From Symmachiella macrocystis (lineage in GTDB: Bacteria > Planctomycetota > Planctomycetia > Planctomycetales > Planctomycetaceae), in NCBI RefSeq assembly GCF_007860075.1, contig NZ_SJPP01000005.1, forward strand, positions 1-64,000: a DNA stretch of 64,000 bases, written 5' to 3'. The position numbers and the translations under genes are program-made. Positions 53,773-61,878 of the stretch are shown here, one piece after another (position 1 is the first letter of the stretch; every line of letters starts with the position of its first letter). The notes below the pieces were generated by a model. It did no database searches. It saw nothing but the letters and a program-made list of their open reading frames with translations, and was not told the DNA's origin.

Positions 53773-53978
53773 TGGCCATTTACCGTCGCGATCACCGTCG
53801 AGATGTTTTGCCGATGGGAAATCCGTATAACCTTACCCGGAAGCCAGTTTGGGAATCCGCCGTCGCACCATCGCGGAGGTTCCTATTTATTTGGAGTAAT
53901 ACACGCATTTTAAAAAAACACAAATATATGGCGCACAATAGGAAACGTCGCGACGGTGCGACGGTAGCTCGCTGTTGA
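53772..53978 (+). pseudogene. Short frame interrupted by a MITE-like element
   Basis: An ATG overlapping the helicase stop (TAATG) opens MAIYRRDHRRDVLPMGNPYN and about ten further codons before running into the inverted-repeat element at 53860. The remaining codons are encoded by the element. It is probably a small gene whose 3' part was displaced. Confidence 0.4.
53860..53964. mobile_element. MITE-like inverted-repeat element
   Basis: CCGTCGCACCATCGCG (53860-53875) and CGCGACGGTGCGACGG (53949-53964) are inverted repeats with one mismatch; just inside them TTCCTATT pairs with AATAGGAA. The centre is A/T-rich and non-coding. About 105 bases in all, which fits a MITE or a REP-type palindrome. 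Confidence 0.65.
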
Positions 53979-54109
53979 TCACAGATCACAGCCTTAAGAC
54001 TTCTTCCAGAACGTCGACCGCCGCGCAACCACCCCTACCCTAAATGACCATGGCGAGGCCGCCGTGCGTTAATGACTACGATCAATTTATATTCATAGGA
54101 AACCACACA

Positions 54110-55387
54110 ATGCAAATAGACCAACGCCCCCTCACTGACATCCAGCACTACGAGAACAATCCTCGACTCAATGACGGCGCCGTCGACGCCGTAGCGAAGT
54201 CCATCCAAGAGTTCGGCTTCCGGCAGCCGATCGTCGTCGACGAAGACGGCGTGATTATCGTCGGCCATACCCGCTACAAAGCCGCGCAGAAACTGGGCCT
54301 GGAAACAATCCCGGTCCACGTAGTCACCGGGCTCAGCGCGGCACAAATCAAGGCCTACCGCCTCGCCGACAACAAAACCGGCGAATTGGCCGATTGGGAT
54401 CAAGCCTTGTTGCCGGCCGAGCTATTGGACCTACAAGAAGTCGACTTCGACCTGGATACGATCGGCTTCACACCCGACGACCTGGCGAAGATGCTGGGCA
54501 CCGATCCGGCCGATGGCTTGACCGACCCCGACGCGATCCCAGAACCGCCCGACGAGGCGACCACGCAACCGGGCGACCTGTGGATCCTCGGCGATCACCG
54601 GCTATTGTGCGGAGACAGCGCCAACCCGGCCGACGTGGACCGCTTGCTGGACGGCGCGGCGATCCATTTGGTGAACACCGATCCACCCTACAATGTCAAA
54701 GTCGAGCCCCGGTCGAACAACGCCATCGCTGCCGGGCTCTCCTCCTTCTCGGCAAATCAGAAATCTGCCACGCAAACCAAGCTCCGTGCCAAGGATCGAC
54801 CACTGGCCAATGACTTCGTGTCCGACGAAGAATTCGACCGCCTGCTCGTCGCGTGGTTCGGCAATATCGCACGGGTCATAGTTCCCGGCGGCGCGTTCTA
54901 TATCTGGGGAGGCTACGCCAACCTGGGGAACTACCCGCCGGTGCTCAAAACCTCCGGGCTCTACTTCTCGCAGGCCATCGTGTGGGACAAAGAACACCCC
55001 GTGTTGAGCCGCAAAGATTTTATGGGCGGTTTCGAACTGGCGTTCTACGGCTGGAAGGAAGGAGCCGGTCACAAATTCTACGGTCCCAACAATGCCGTCG
55101 ACCTGTGGCACGTCAAGAAAGTCAATCCTCAGAGCATGATCCATCTCACCGAAAAACCAGTGGAATTGGCCACACGGGCCATCGAGTATTCCTCCAGGAT
55201 CGGCGAGAACGTGCTGGATCTGTTCGGCGGCAGCGGGTCGACGCTGATCGGTTGCCAGCAAACCGGCCGCAAGGCATTCCTGATGGAATTCGATCCGTTG
55301 TACTGCGATGTGATTGTGAGTCGCTGGGAAGCGTTCACCGGCCAAATAGCACGGCGCGTTCCACAGACAGCCAAAATCCCCGCCTAA
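54110..55387 (+). CDS. ParB-like domain fused to a DNA methyltransferase
   Basis: A 425-residue protein. The N-terminal ~110 residues are a ParB/Srx-like nuclease domain (YENNPRLNDGAVDAVAKSIQ, VIIVGHTRYKAAQKLG). The C-terminal ~240 residues are an amino-methyltransferase (N6-adenine or N4-cytosine) with motif IV TDPPYN and, later, the SAM-binding motif I DLFGGSGST; this order (IV before I) is that of the beta group. Such fusions are common in phages and protect DNA or regulate genes. I take the ATG at 54110, where the ParB part starts. Confidence 0.87.
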   Translation: MQIDQRPLTDIQHYENNPRLNDGAVDAVAKSIQEFGFRQPIVVDEDGVIIVGHTRYKAAQKLGLETIPVHVVTGLSAAQIKAYRLADNKTGELADWDQALLPAELLDLQEVDFDLDTIGFTPDDLAKMLGTDPADGLTDPDAIPEPPDEATTQPGDLWILGDHRLLCGDSANPADVDRLLDGAAIHLVNTDPPYNVKVEPRSNNAIAAGLSSFSANQKSATQTKLRAKDRPLANDFVSDEEFDRLLVAWFGNIARVIVPGGAFYIWGGYANLGNYPPVLKTSGLYFSQAIVWDKEHPVLSRKDFMGGFELAFYGWKEGAGHKFYGPNNAVDLWHVKKVNPQSMIHLTEKPVELATRAIEYSSRIGENVLDLFGGSGSTLIGCQQTGRKAFLMEFDPLYCDVIVSRWEAFTGQIARRVPQTAKIPA

Positions 55388-55409
55388 TAATAGATTGGAG
55401 TTAGAGAAC

Positions 55410-56114
55410 ATGGCGTCCAAGAGCGTCATCAAAAGCCGCGTGCAAGAGGTGCTGAGGCTCATACTGGCCGGCGCGGAATTCCCCGAAGTTCGGCAACATG
55501 CGACTCAGCAAGGCTGGGAGCTGAGTGACCGGCAGGTACGGCGGTACATAGAGGCCGCCTATCGCCAATTCACCAAACTCACCGTCCGCGCTGTGGAACA
55601 ACTCCTTGGCCGGCACATTATGCAGCGGCGGAGTCTGTTTGCCCGCGCGCTCAAAAACGGCGACCTACGGACCGCGCTGGCAGTTCTGCAGGACGAGGCC
55701 AAATTGGAGGGCTTGTATCCGCCCAGCAAGATTGCGCCCACCACGCCCGACGGTCGGCAACCGTATGCGCCGCATTGCAGCATTGAGTTGCAGGAACGCC
55801 TACCACGGTTGGTGATCGCGCAATCAAACCATGACGACGCGGAGATGCGGCTACTGGAACAGGCGTCGCCCCGCAAGTTTTACGCGGCGCCCGACATTGC
55901 GATGCCCCTACAGCGGCTGAACGTGATGGCGTTGATCTACGTCAACGAACAACTGGAACAGGCGGGACAGTTGTTGCATGCGTTCGCGATGACCAATTGG
56001 GAGGGTGATCCGGACGGTGTGTGGAACGCGATTGCTGCGGCCGCCGCTTACCGATTTCGGATCGGTAAGTTGGCCTGGGAAGAATTCACAACGGAGATCG
56101 GCGTCCCCTGGTGA
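55410..56114 (+). CDS. Phage-like protein with N-terminal HTH
   Basis: A 234-residue protein. Its start (KSRVQEVLRLILAGAEFPEV, GWELSDRQVRRYIEAAYRQF) looks like the helix-turn-helix of small terminase subunits, and the middle (LARALKNGDLRTALAVLQDE in spirit) is helical. The second half has no domain I know. A small terminase or DNA-packaging accessory role is a guess. The stop codon lies inside a strong hairpin (56101-56146). Confidence 0.6.
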   Translation: MASKSVIKSRVQEVLRLILAGAEFPEVRQHATQQGWELSDRQVRRYIEAAYRQFTKLTVRAVEQLLGRHIMQRRSLFARALKNGDLRTALAVLQDEAKLEGLYPPSKIAPTTPDGRQPYAPHCSIELQERLPRLVIAQSNHDDAEMRLLEQASPRKFYAAPDIAMPLQRLNVMALIYVNEQLEQAGQLLHAFAMTNWEGDPDGVWNAIAAAAAYRFRIGKLAWEEFTTEIGVPW

Positions 56115-56146
56115 TGCGCTCGTGCGAGCGAATTACCAGGGGACGC
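56101..56146. terminator. Nested hairpin over the stop codon
   Basis: GCGTCCCCTGGT (56101-56112) pairs exactly with ACCAGGGGACGC (56135-56146). Inside, CGCTCG pairs with CGAGCG around a two-base loop. The stem covers the stop codon of the preceding gene and is not followed by a T-run. Confidence 0.55.
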
Positions 56147-56301
56147 TGTTGGACGTGTGCGCGGAGAACATTTGTAACTTGGCACCGCCGCGGGATCAGT
56201 TACAGGCGGTATGTGATGTGGACGTCAAGACATGCATCGCCGATCAGGTTAAAAGTTGGCGGGAGATCAACAACGGCAGATGGGATTCAGTTGACTCTTG
56301 A
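56122..56301 (+). CDS. Possible small protein
   Basis: A 59-codon frame starting at GTG reads TLLDVCAENICNLAPPRDQL and VKSWREINNGRWDSVDS, a balanced mix that looks coded. There is no clear ribosome-binding site and it overlaps the end of the convergent gene, so it is a weak call. Confidence 0.35.
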   Translation: MRANYQGTLLDVCAENICNLAPPRDQLQAVCDVDVKTCIADQVKSWREINNGRWDSVDS

Positions 56302-56856
56302 GAACACGCTTGGTCGTTTGAGATGATCCGTTTCGGCATGCAACTGCAGAAAACAGTCGTCTAAAACGCGAAACCGATGAGAAAGTAACTTCTGTTCTTC
56401 GGACTCATAACTAGTTTGGGGCTTCTTGTGAATTCCGGCCCAGACGAACAGGACATCCTCCGACATCGGATAATTCTTCGCATCGACCGCTGGTCCTCGG
56501 AATCGAGTGTTGGACACCGAAACTCGTCTGCGATTTCGTGCAAGGATACGTAACGTCTCTAGATCTTTATCATGAGATGGCAAGGCGCGGGGTTGATACT
56601 TGATTTCAATGACAGCGATCACTTCTCTGGTGTTACAGATTACGATGTCGGGGAAGAAGACCCGCTTCGTTCCGACTTTCATTCCAGGTTCAATGAACAT
56701 CCGTCGCGTCTTGGGTGGCAGTGTTCGATTGAGTTGGGCCCAGAGTGATGCCTGCAAACTCCGTTCGGAGTTGATCCGCTGATTACAATAATCACGCGTG
56801 ATAGCACGCTGCCAGGCGCGAATGACTTGTACTTGCAAAGGGCGTCGAACCGCCAT
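56287..56856 (-). CDS. PD-(D/E)XK nuclease-like protein
   Basis: A 189-residue basic protein. The core FFPDIVICNTREVIAVIEIK has the PD...(E)xK arrangement of restriction-type nucleases, preceded by a helix with an acidic residue (INSERSLQASLWAQLN). The ATG at 56856 follows GGAG; the frame reaches a TTG at 56919. It faces the methyltransferase operon on the other strand. It could be a restriction-like or defence nuclease, or a Holliday-junction type enzyme. Confidence 0.62.
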   Translation of the reverse strand: MAVRRPLQVQVIRAWQRAITRDYCNQRINSERSLQASLWAQLNRTLPPKTRRMFIEPGMKVGTKRVFFPDIVICNTREVIAVIEIKYQPRALPSHDKDLETLRILARNRRRVSVSNTRFRGPAVDAKNYPMSEDVLFVWAGIHKKPQTSYESEEQKLLSHRFRVLDDCFLQLHAETDHLKRPSVFSRVN

Positions 56857-57104
56857 ATGCCGCCACTCCAATCGTCGAGGGGGTTTGGTCAGTGAACTCG
56901 TCGGCTCGCAATCATACAACAGACCGGCATCTATCCGCGAATAGGACCATCGATCACTTTTTCTCCAAAAATGGTAACCATTTCATACAAACTGCGCACC
57001 ATTTTCGTTGAGTTTCGGGCGGGTGTGAGGTAACTGGTGGGTGACCAAAAAGTGTCAAAAAATGTCCGGATTTGTGTCATTATCACCTTGGGGTAAACCC
57101 GCGC

Positions 57105-57743
57105 ATGCATGCATTTGAGCCTTGGAATATAGACGTTTCGCAGATCCTCACCCGCCGGGAATTAATGTCCGTCGTGACATCTTTGAAAACGCGGTCGGAT
57201 CGGTTGCCGAATGTGCAACAGAACCTGGCGCTGGTACGACTGGCGTACTGCTGCGGTCTGCGAGCCAGCGAGATTGGTGGTTTGAAATTGGCGGATGTGA
57301 CGACGGGTATTTCCCGGTCGTTTATCCAGGTCCGCGCCGAAACCGCCAAAGGGGGCCATGCCCGGCGCGTGCCGCTATGGTGGGATGCTGGGACGTTGGA
57401 GGACCTTACGGACTGGAAGTCGAAACGCAAATCGCAGGCCGCGCGCTCCGGTGATCCGTTCCTCTGTTCGCTGCAGGCTGCGACGTTTGGCAAGCCAATT
57501 AATCGGCATGTGCTCCGGCGGAGATTCTTGACCGCCTGCCGCGTATTGGGCTGGGATCGCTTACGAACGCTTACGCTACATCACGGCCGGCATACGTTCA
57601 TTAGTCACGCACTGGCCGGTAATCGCACGTTGGCGGAAGTCCGCGCGGCAGCGGGACATGCGAGTTTACTAACCACCAGTGCGTATCTGCATGTAGCAGT
57701 GGACGACGACGGCACGGTGGGGGATTTGTTTGCGTTTGCGTGA
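57105..57743 (+). CDS. Tyrosine recombinase/integrase (catalytic domain)
   Basis: A 212-residue integrase. The catalytic set is complete: Arg in AYCCGLRASEIGGL, Lys in AKGGHARRVP, His-x2-Arg in LHHGRHTFISHAL, His in AAGHASLLTTSAY and the Tyr of SAYLHV. The usual N-terminal arm-binding domain is missing or very short, so it is a small-type integrase. Last plus-strand gene of the island. I use the ATG at 57105; the upstream part of the frame adds nothing recognisable. Confidence 0.85.
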   Translation: MHAFEPWNIDVSQILTRRELMSVVTSLKTRSDRLPNVQQNLALVRLAYCCGLRASEIGGLKLADVTTGISRSFIQVRAETAKGGHARRVPLWWDAGTLEDLTDWKSKRKSQAARSGDPFLCSLQAATFGKPINRHVLRRRFLTACRVLGWDRLRTLTLHHGRHTFISHALAGNRTLAEVRAAAGHASLLTTSAYLHVAVDDDGTVGDLFAFA

Positions 57744-57991
57744 ATTGCGTGGTCGGTATGGGCAAAGGATACACGGCCTTTTGATCTGACGAGTCAGTCG
57801 TGTTGTCGCAATTCCTAGAATACCAATAGGAAGAACGCATCCGTCACCGCTCTGTTGCTGTGTCATCATGGACTACCCCGATACAATGAGGAACTTGACC
57901 TTAGCCGATTTGCCGTAGCAAAACGTATATATAAAAAATTTACTCGCCCCATCAAACCTCTAAAAAATGTCCTGGAGATAACGAGAAATCC

Positions 57992-59269
57992 ATGAGAATG
58001 ATATACACCACGACCCGCTTCTCAGATCATGTGTCGTCCGTAAAACACCTGCGGGTCCTGGGTGCCTGTCTTCTGGTGGTGAACGTGATCTTTGCAGATC
58101 ACACCATTGCCGAGACGGCTCGGCCTCTGCGGCTGATATACAACAGCGATGCGGACAATATGTTTATTTACGTCAAGCCACCGATGCGGCCAGCGGACGT
58201 GTATGCCTACGTAGACGAAATCGCCGCCGCGGGCGTTACGACAATCTATATGTGCCCGAACTACGGAATGCCGGTCAACTATCCGAGCGACGTGACGCAA
58301 ATGTTCGGAACTGGACTGACCGCCGAACAGGACGAGCATGTCGCGAAAGTCGCCCCGGAGAAATCTTCACTGGAACGGGGGGCCGCGAATTTGCGATCTC
58401 TCGTAGCGGCTGGACATTCCCCGCTCGGATTGGTCATCGATCGCGCGCGTGTAAAAGGATTGGAGACATTCATCACGTTTCGACCCAATGAAGTGCATTG
58501 GATCGATAAACCGGACGACTTTCCGATCAACCTCTTGCTCTCGAAATATTGGCGGGAACATCCGCAATGGCGAATTGGCAAGGCGGGTGACGCGATCGGC
58601 CAGTTGCACCGCGACATCCTTGGCCCACGGACCAGCCCGGTTGTCGCCGGCTGGTTACCCGGAGGAATGAACTTTGCGGTTCCGGAGGTCCGCGCGCAGC
58701 GTCTGGCACAATTGCGGGAATGCTGCGAGCGATTTAACATTGATGGCCTCGACATTGATTTCCAGCGGTTTCCGATGTACTTTCGCATCGGTGAAGAAGC
58801 GGCAAATATCAAGACAATGACCGCTTGGATTGCTGAAGTTCGGAAAATGACTAAAGAGGTCGCCAGGAAACGTGGGCAACCGATACTGCTTTCCGTACGT
58901 GTAATGGCTAAGCCGCAACAGAATCTTGGCCTGGGGCTGGATCCAGTCGACTGGGCAAGAAAAGGGATGATCGACATCGTCGTCGCGTCACATTACCTGC
59001 ACAATAACTTTCCGCTGCCGATCGGCGAATATCGGGAACTGCTCCCGAACGACGTTCCCCTGTATGGTTCGATTGAAGTTGAGGCGAGCGCGGATAACTA
59101 TCGTCGCATCGCCAAACGGATGTGGGATGATGGCGTGGACGGGATCATGATGTTTAACTTCTTCACGTGCAGAGAACTGGGAACCGAGCCGGAATTTGGA
59201 CTGTTGAAAGAATTGGGCGACCCGTCACAACTTAAGGCGGATGATACGAAACCGGATGAAGGTGACTAA
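57992..59269 (+). CDS. Secreted glycoside-hydrolase-like TIM-barrel protein
   Basis: A 425-residue exported protein. The N-terminus (VLGACLLVVNVIFADHTIAE) is a signal sequence after a 20-residue leader. The body reads as a TIM barrel of the family-10-glycosylhydrolase-like kind: YVDEIAAAGVTTIYMCPNYG, LETFITFRPNEVHW, ERFNIDGLDIDFQRFPMYFR and GMIDIVVASHYLHN. The Asp/Glu residues in DGLDIDFQRFP are likely in the active site. Substrate unknown. The stop overlaps the open frame of the next gene, whose start I place 23 bases further on. Confidence 0.75.
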   Translation: MRMIYTTTRFSDHVSSVKHLRVLGACLLVVNVIFADHTIAETARPLRLIYNSDADNMFIYVKPPMRPADVYAYVDEIAAAGVTTIYMCPNYGMPVNYPSDVTQMFGTGLTAEQDEHVAKVAPEKSSLERGAANLRSLVAAGHSPLGLVIDRARVKGLETFITFRPNEVHWIDKPDDFPINLLLSKYWREHPQWRIGKAGDAIGQLHRDILGPRTSPVVAGWLPGGMNFAVPEVRAQRLAQLRECCERFNIDGLDIDFQRFPMYFRIGEEAANIKTMTAWIAEVRKMTKEVARKRGQPILLSVRVMAKPQQNLGLGLDPVDWARKGMIDIVVASHYLHNNFPLPIGEYRELLPNDVPLYGSIEVEASADNYRRIAKRMWDDGVDGIMMFNFFTCRELGTEPEFGLLKELGDPSQLKADDTKPDEGD

Positions 59270-59291
59270 ACACTTTTCGAGGCGCGAGCAG

Positions 59292-60650
59292 ATGGCAACC
59301 ACAATCCCGGCAAACGACAAGACGAATCCCCAACAATCCCGAACTGGTGATTCCGGCTGTGAAACGTTGTTCGTCGACGAGTACATCGACGGTATTCTGG
59401 ATCCGATCAAGGAAATGCTGGGACCGGTCCGCGACGGCGGGCATATTGTAGCGAACACGACGCCGGGGTGTTGGGGACCGATGATCACGCCGGCGATTCG
59501 CGGGGGACATGAGGTCACACGGCCAGTCGCCGTTGCCGGCGCGGACGTGGGAGATGCGATTGCAATTCGTATCAAGGAAATCACCGTTACTTCCTTGGCG
59601 ACTGCGTCGGGGAACGATCGCACCATGGAAGGACGATTCCAAGGCGACCCGTATTGTGCTGCCGTCTGCCCCCAATGTGGGACTTCTCATCCAGAGACGG
59701 TGATTAAAGGCATTGGTCCTGAATCGGTTCGATGCACGAATTGCGGGGCGGATGCGACTCCGTTTACTTTCGCCAATGGGTATACCATTGTATTTGACGC
59801 GAACCGGACCTTGGGAGTCACGCTTCCCCAGGAGGCGGCCGAGAAGATGGCGCTGGATGCACGCAAGTTCGCTGCACTCCCGGACGGCTCGGTGCAGAAT
59901 CCGATTTTGACTTTTGCCCCGCACGATTTGGTGGGCATAGTCGCCCGCCTAAGACCGTTCCTGGGTCAGTTGGGTACTACACCCGCGGTTGCCATGCCGG
60001 ACTCACACAATGCGGGGGATTTTGGAGCATTCCTGGTCGGTGCCCCGCATGAATTCGCTCTGACCGAAGAGCAATTAAAACTACGAACCGACGGGCATAT
60101 GGATATTGATGTCGTCCGCGCCGGCGCAGTGTTGATTTGCCCAGTCAAGGTACCTGGCGGCGGCGTCTATCTGGGCGACATGCATGCATTGCAAGGCGAC
60201 GGCGAAATCGCAGGACACACTTGTGATGTTGCCGGAACAGTCACATTGCAAGTCAGTATCATAAAAGACCTCGACATCGATGGCCCGATTTTACTGCCAC
60301 TTGTCGACGATCTTCCGTTTCTCGCTCGGCCGTTGACAATTGAAGAAAAAGCCCAGGCTGCGACACTCGCCCAATCCTATGGTTTGCACACGCTGGAACA
60401 ATCAGCACCGATTTCAGTGATCGGTACAGCCGCTGATCTGAATTCTGCGACTGAAAACGGGCTGCAGAGGGCGTCTGATCTGCTCAGTATGTCGTTGCCG
60501 GAAGTCAAGAACCGCGCCACCATGACAGGAGCGATTGAGATTGGGCGACATCCTGGTGTCGTGCAGATCACTCTTTGCGCCCCGCTTGAAAACTTGGAAC
60601 GTGCGGGTTTATTACCAATTGTCAGCGACTATTACGGAATCAAATGCTAA
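59292..60650 (+). CDS. Acetamidase/formamidase family protein
   Basis: A 452-residue cytoplasmic amidase of the FmdA/AmdA family, which hydrolyses short amides to acid and ammonia. Diagnostic stretches: HIVANTTPGCWGPMITPAIR, MPDSHNAGDFGAFLVGAP, PGGGVYLGDMHALQGDGEIA and TCDVAGTVTLQVSI. A Cys pair region (CPQCGTSHPE, VRCTNCGADAT) may bind zinc. The ATG at 59292 follows GAGGCGCGAG; an earlier ATG overlaps the upstream gene. The two genes are probably co-transcribed. Confidence 0.85.
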   Translation: MATTIPANDKTNPQQSRTGDSGCETLFVDEYIDGILDPIKEMLGPVRDGGHIVANTTPGCWGPMITPAIRGGHEVTRPVAVAGADVGDAIAIRIKEITVTSLATASGNDRTMEGRFQGDPYCAAVCPQCGTSHPETVIKGIGPESVRCTNCGADATPFTFANGYTIVFDANRTLGVTLPQEAAEKMALDARKFAALPDGSVQNPILTFAPHDLVGIVARLRPFLGQLGTTPAVAMPDSHNAGDFGAFLVGAPHEFALTEEQLKLRTDGHMDIDVVRAGAVLICPVKVPGGGVYLGDMHALQGDGEIAGHTCDVAGTVTLQVSIIKDLDIDGPILLPLVDDLPFLARPLTIEEKAQAATLAQSYGLHTLEQSAPISVIGTAADLNSATENGLQRASDLLSMSLPEVKNRATMTGAIEIGRHPGVVQITLCAPLENLERAGLLPIVSDYYGIKC

Positions 60651-60953
60651 GTCGCTGCATTGCCCAAAGTTTGTCGCGACGATCGATTTCACAGCAGTCC
60701 ATCAATTTCGGTATCCAATGTCGACAACAAGGAGTTGCAGCGCTGCCATCATATTGCCGCAGACGGGGATATTGCCTCGGCATGGGTGTGAGAGTGAACT
60801 ATTTCGAAAACCTTTCGAATACTTACACAATTTCTCCACTGAATGGATCTTGTGTTCGCCTCGTGTGTCCCACGGGCGAACCCTGGTAGTATTCGCTACT
60901 CCAACCGAGAAAACATCCCACAGCCAAACGTGGGGCGGTAGTCGCGAAGCGGT
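60651..60953. other. Convergent intergenic region; no gene seen
   Basis: 303 bases between convergent genes. Frames here are short and without RBS or domain; no clear terminator hairpin was found. Confidence 0.5.
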
Positions 60954-61298
60954 CTATTTCTTCAACGCAAACAACCCACGATCGGCCTTCGCAAACCGCG
61001 AGTCTTCGCTCTTGCGCTGAATATCGCGGAGCAAGGCCGCGTACAGCGTCGCATGCGGCGTCTTGCCGCCGGGGCTGGTCCAGTAGCCCTTGGCTGCCAT
61101 CTGCTCGATCATCTGCTTGGTGGTCAGCGGCTCTTTGGCTTCGCTGAGCACTTTGGCGGCGGCGTTGATGGCGCTGAGATTCTTGGCGCCGGTTTTTCCG
61201 GAGGCCTTTGGGGAAAGGGAAATCTGAGTGGTGGTCGTCTTCTTCGTTTTCGGTTTCCGCGTCGTAGTCTTCTTGGTCGTCGTTTTTTTCGTGGTCAT
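60954..61298 (-). CDS. HARE-HTH domain protein with lysine/threonine-rich tail
   Basis: A 114-residue protein. Its first ~40 residues are a Lys/Thr-rich, histone-tail-like stretch (MTTKKTTTKKTTTRKPKTKK). The rest is a HARE-HTH winged helix (INAAAKVLSEAKEPLTTKQM, KGYWTSPGGKTPHATLYAAL, FAKADRGLFALKK), a domain linked to DNA binding in bacteria and in eukaryotic chromatin proteins. AAGGGA precedes the ATG at 61298. It is probably a nucleoid or regulatory protein. Confidence 0.8.
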   Translation of the reverse strand: MTTKKTTTKKTTTRKPKTKKTTTTQISLSPKASGKTGAKNLSAINAAAKVLSEAKEPLTTKQMIEQMAAKGYWTSPGGKTPHATLYAALLRDIQRKSEDSRFAKADRGLFALKK

Positions 61299-61878
61299 GT
61301 CCGTGTCCCTTCGTGAATCGGGTGTCATGTCAGTCCGGCGGCCAACATAGCCACCGAGAACAGGACAGTCAGTTACCTCGTCTGCCGCGAGACATCCAGC
61401 GCTGTGTGGGAGATATTTTCAGAAAATCTCACCCACACGCGAGGTTTTCGATTCCGCAGGTGGTTGGCCGCTGACGAAGCGGGGAGATTTCGATCAGGCG
61501 TTTCTTCGGCGGTTGGCGGGTCTGACGAAGACGGTCGATACTTGTCCCGCATGTGCCCCGTCCTACGTCTTCCGCTGGGGCTCGACCCACGCGTACCACG
61601 GCCAGGGGCTCATGCACGACCCACACGACGTGAAATGGTACGAGCGTGTTGCTGACGAGGAGCCCGTCGTGGCGACGGCCGGGATTGAGCCGGCGATTGA
61701 TTCGGAAACGGCTTGTATGTTCGACATTGCACGGTATGACGGGTCCGTGATAGCCAAATAAGATAGTCGAATTCGAATCTGGGAGGGGATTTCGAAGAGG
61801 GCATAGAACGGGGAGCTGCAGTTTACAAGGCTCTTCGAAGGTTGAGACACGGCGATGGGAGAAATGGGCGGTGAGATG
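61299..61878. other. Interval with doubtful frames and an IS-flank fragment
   Basis: An 82-codon plus frame at 61513-61761 (CPACAPSYVFRWGSTHAYHG) has a little protein character but no RBS or family. At 61790-61816 the sequence TTCGAAGAGGGCATAGAACG followed by GGGAGCT matches the right flank of the IS family, so another IS scar is likely. Otherwise nothing is seen. Confidence 0.4.

Noticed and set aside
54602-55462. 286-codon minus-strand frame
   Set aside because: Antisense to the methyltransferase with clear DPPY and FGGSG motifs.
44643-57991. tRNA gene or attachment repeat marking the island ends
   Set aside because: Both edges were read on both strands; no cloverleaf or matching repeat was found by eye.
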